Below are positions 62,672 to 64,000 of a stretch of DNA of 64,000 nucleotides, in pieces (the first letter of the stretch is position 1; each line of letters starts with the position of its first letter). Source of the DNA: Bacteroidetes bacterium HGW-Bacteroidetes-7 (lineage in GTDB: Bacteria > Bacteroidota > Bacteroidia > Bacteroidales > UBA932); the NCBI GenBank assembly GCA_002842465.1, contig PHDA01000001.1:94472-158471 (forward strand), written 5' to 3'. A program made the position numbers and the translations under genes. The notes beneath the pieces were generated by a model. That model saw only the letters and a list, made by a program, of their open reading frames with translations. It was not told where the DNA came from and did no database searches.

Positions 62672-63730
62672 CTACTCCAATATTGCAACAATTTTGCTTG
62701 CAAGTTTGTGGAAGCTCTTTGAATCCTCTCTATCTAAAAGAGCTATTGGCTTACCTTCGTCTCCACATTCTCTTATGCTCTGAATAAGCGGAATCTGCCC
62801 AAGCAGAGGGATGTCAAATTTTTTGGCCATCTCTTTACATCCGTCCTTTCCAAATATATAGTATTTATTATTGGGTAGCTCTGCCGGGGTGAACCACGAC
62901 ATATTCTCTACAATACCCAGAATTGGTTTATTTATATCCTTCGAACGGAACATGTTTACACCCTTCTCAACATCTGCAAGAGCTACATCCTGAGGAGTGC
63001 TCACAACAATAGCTCCGGATAGCGGCAGATCCTGAACTACCGAAATGTGTACATCTCCTGTTCCGGGAGGAAGGTCAATAAGTAAAAAGTCAAGCTCACC
63101 CCATTGCACTTGAAGCACCATCTGCTTAAGGGCGTTACTGGCCATAGGACCACGCCAGATTAGCGGCTGGTCGGGTTTTGCAAAATAACCTATTGACATC
63201 CATTTTACTCCGTATTTTTCAATAGGAATAATCATCTCCTTTCCGCTGGTGTCGTCAACCAACGGCTTTTCGGCCTCTGTATCTGTCATCTTGGGAACAG
63301 ACGGCCCGTAAACATCGGCATCTGTAAGCCCAACCCTGTAACCCAGCTTTGCAAGTGAAATTGCAAGATTAACTGCAACAGTAGATTTTCCCACACCCCC
63401 TTTACCTGAGGCTATGGCAATAATGTGTCCTACATTAGCAATTGACTCCTGCCCAAGCTCTATCTGAACCCTTTTTTTAATTTTTCGCTCTCTCACAAGT
63501 TCCATTATGGAAACCACAAAACTATCACCGGGGAAAGCCTCCTTTATCGCCTTTTCGCAACTCTTCTTAATTGAACCCGAAAGGGCGTCAGGAGAAGGGA
63601 AAACAAGCTTGAACCTCACCTTGCCCTCCTCAATTTTTATATCTTCAACCATCTCCAGAGATACAATATCCCTCTCCGATACCGGGTGAATCACACCTCG
63701 AAGTGCCTGCTCTATTGAATTTTTATCCAT
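62672..63730 (-). CDS. mrp: Mrp/ApbC-type P-loop iron-sulfur cluster carrier
   Basis: 352 residues. An N-terminal DUF59/MIP18 domain of about 1-85 is followed by the ParA-like ATPase. Walker A is ASGKGGVGKST, switch I follows (LTDADVYGPSVPK), and Walker B is FLLIDLPPGTGDVH. The CxxC motif usual for many Mrp/NBP35 carriers is not seen at the expected C-terminal place, so cluster binding may rely on other residues. It is involved in Fe-S cluster transfer in the cytoplasm. Confidence 0.92.
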   Translation of the reverse strand: MDKNSIEQALRGVIHPVSERDIVSLEMVEDIKIEEGKVRFKLVFPSPDALSGSIKKSCEKAIKEAFPGDSFVVSIMELVRERKIKKRVQIELGQESIANVGHIIAIASGKGGVGKSTVAVNLAISLAKLGYRVGLTDADVYGPSVPKMTDTEAEKPLVDDTSGKEMIIPIEKYGVKWMSIGYFAKPDQPLIWRGPMASNALKQMVLQVQWGELDFLLIDLPPGTGDVHISVVQDLPLSGAIVVSTPQDVALADVEKGVNMFRSKDINKPILGIVENMSWFTPAELPNNKYYIFGKDGCKEMAKKFDIPLLGQIPLIQSIRECGDEGKPIALLDREDSKSFHKLASKIVAILE

Positions 63731-63949
63731 TTTATCAATTCCAATTTGATGAGTTTTTGTAAAGTACTATTATATTTTTGTGCTCGAAAGAGAACACAAA
63801 TTTAAACAACAATAATAACAGAGAAAAGTTTTCTCCGCGCCAGCTCACACTTTTCAATCCCTGGGATTAAATTTCACAATAAAAATGAGCCAATTTTTAT
63901 GACTGATGTGAACCCAAAAAGTTAGACAAATAACTTTTTGGGTTTTATC
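63731..63949. other. Intergenic region with repeat and IS end
   Basis: About 220 bases. A plus-strand -7 element (TATTTTTG, 63773-63780) is followed by a palindrome (GAGAAAA-G-TTTTCTC, about 63820-63834), the repeat motif CTCCGCGCCA (63833-63842), half of a terminator hairpin (GAGCCAA) and the IS3-type end. No gene seen before the transposase. Confidence 0.55.
63833..63897. repeat. Partial copy of the intergenic repeat found at 26790-26854
   Basis: TCTCCGCGCCAG, then after about 45 bases AAAAATGAGCCAATTTTT, match in order the reverse complement of the sod terminator region (26854 down to 26795). Here only the first arm of the hairpin is present before the IS3-type element begins. Confidence 0.6.
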
Positions 63950-64000
63950 ATGAAATATCATTATGAAGAAAGACTAAAGATTGTAAAGGCTTATTTCTCT
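63903..64000 (+). mobile_element. Left end of an IS3-family insertion sequence
   Basis: The end GATGTGAACCCAAAAAGTTA followed by GACA and the transposase OrfA start match IS3-family (IS150-like) ends from Bacteroidetes. It carries a 14-bp perfect inverted repeat (63911-63924 and 63931-63944) just ahead of the transposase ATG. The right end and the target duplication lie outside the window. Left boundary is approximate. Confidence 0.75.
63950..64000 (+). CDS. IS3-family transposase OrfA (first 17 residues)
   Basis: Starts with ATG at 63950 and reads MKYHYEERLKIVKAYFS up to the window edge. This is the typical N-terminus of the helix-turn-helix OrfA protein of IS3-family elements (EERLKIVK). 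The perfect inverted repeat ending 5 bases before the ATG can form an RNA hairpin that may hide the start in read-through transcripts. Confidence 0.7.
   Translation, partial: MKYHYEERLKIVKAYFS

Noticed and set aside
1..64000. tRNA or rRNA genes
   Set aside because: I looked for T-loop motifs (GGTTCRAATCC type) followed by plausible acceptor stems and found none that fold as a tRNA; no rRNA sequence was seen.

Overview
The window reads as chromosomal DNA of an anaerobic member of the Bacteroidales (Bacteroidota). The evidence is a set of fimbrillin-type lipoproteins, FISUMP (Fib_succ_major) domains, a YfhO membrane protein, 6-bladed beta-propeller lipoproteins, repeated Bacteroidetes-type -7 promoter elements (TAnnTTTG), weak Shine-Dalgarno use, and a succinate/4-hydroxybutyrate route to butyrate as in Porphyromonas. 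The genus cannot be fixed from this sequence alone.

Layout. (1) 1-3660, minus strand: an operon for 4-hydroxybutyryl-CoA dehydratase, 4-hydroxybutyrate CoA-transferase and 4-hydroxybutyrate dehydrogenase (cut by the window edge), preceded by a clear cobalamin riboswitch. (2) 3900-10700, minus strand: an accessory region with two beta-propeller lipoproteins, a membrane-anchored CxxC protein, two tandem six-cysteine secreted peptides, an AlbA-type DNA-binding protein with an in-frame 12-bp repeat tract, and an IS21 remnant flanked by broken genes. (3) 10700-29250: mostly housekeeping: ychF, an endonuclease/phosphatase-family protein, rsmA, an ABC permease, mutS, a serine hydrolase, a glycosyltransferase, a YfhO protein, a sodium symporter, a nitronate monooxygenase-like enzyme, an exported superoxide dismutase, folA and thyA. 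A repeat-rich intergenic patch lies at 26400-26855. (4) 29440-29620: a candidate structured RNA with 6S-like architecture.

(5) 29640-51369, plus strand: about 22 kb of tightly spaced genes that look like one surface-structure locus. A degenerate hybrid histidine kinase overlaps the gene for an outer-membrane protein with a Ser/Gln-rich linker. Then come a FimB/Mfa2-like anchor, a series of fimbrillin-like lipoproteins (several fused to one or two FISUMP domains), two small beta-barrel proteins, and a LytS / LytTR / LytS triplet, ending in a PQQ-type beta-propeller protein. The fimbrillin parts of three genes are nearly identical in places while the FISUMP parts differ, which suggests module swapping of surface-exposed domains.

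(6) 51359-63730: a SAP-domain protein, a Crp/Fnr regulator next to a lipoprotein nitroreductase, small lipoproteins, a double-FKBP isomerase, an ECF sigma factor overlapping a membrane/beta-barrel partner, an M48 protease, aspS, a DUF21/CBS protein and mrp. (7) The right edge holds the left end of an IS3-type element inserted into what looks like the loop of a terminator hairpin.

The most interesting signals are the B12 riboswitch on a butyrate-type operon, the fimbrillin-FISUMP array with its duplicated sensor kinases, the cysteine-rich peptide cluster, and the 6S-like RNA candidate.
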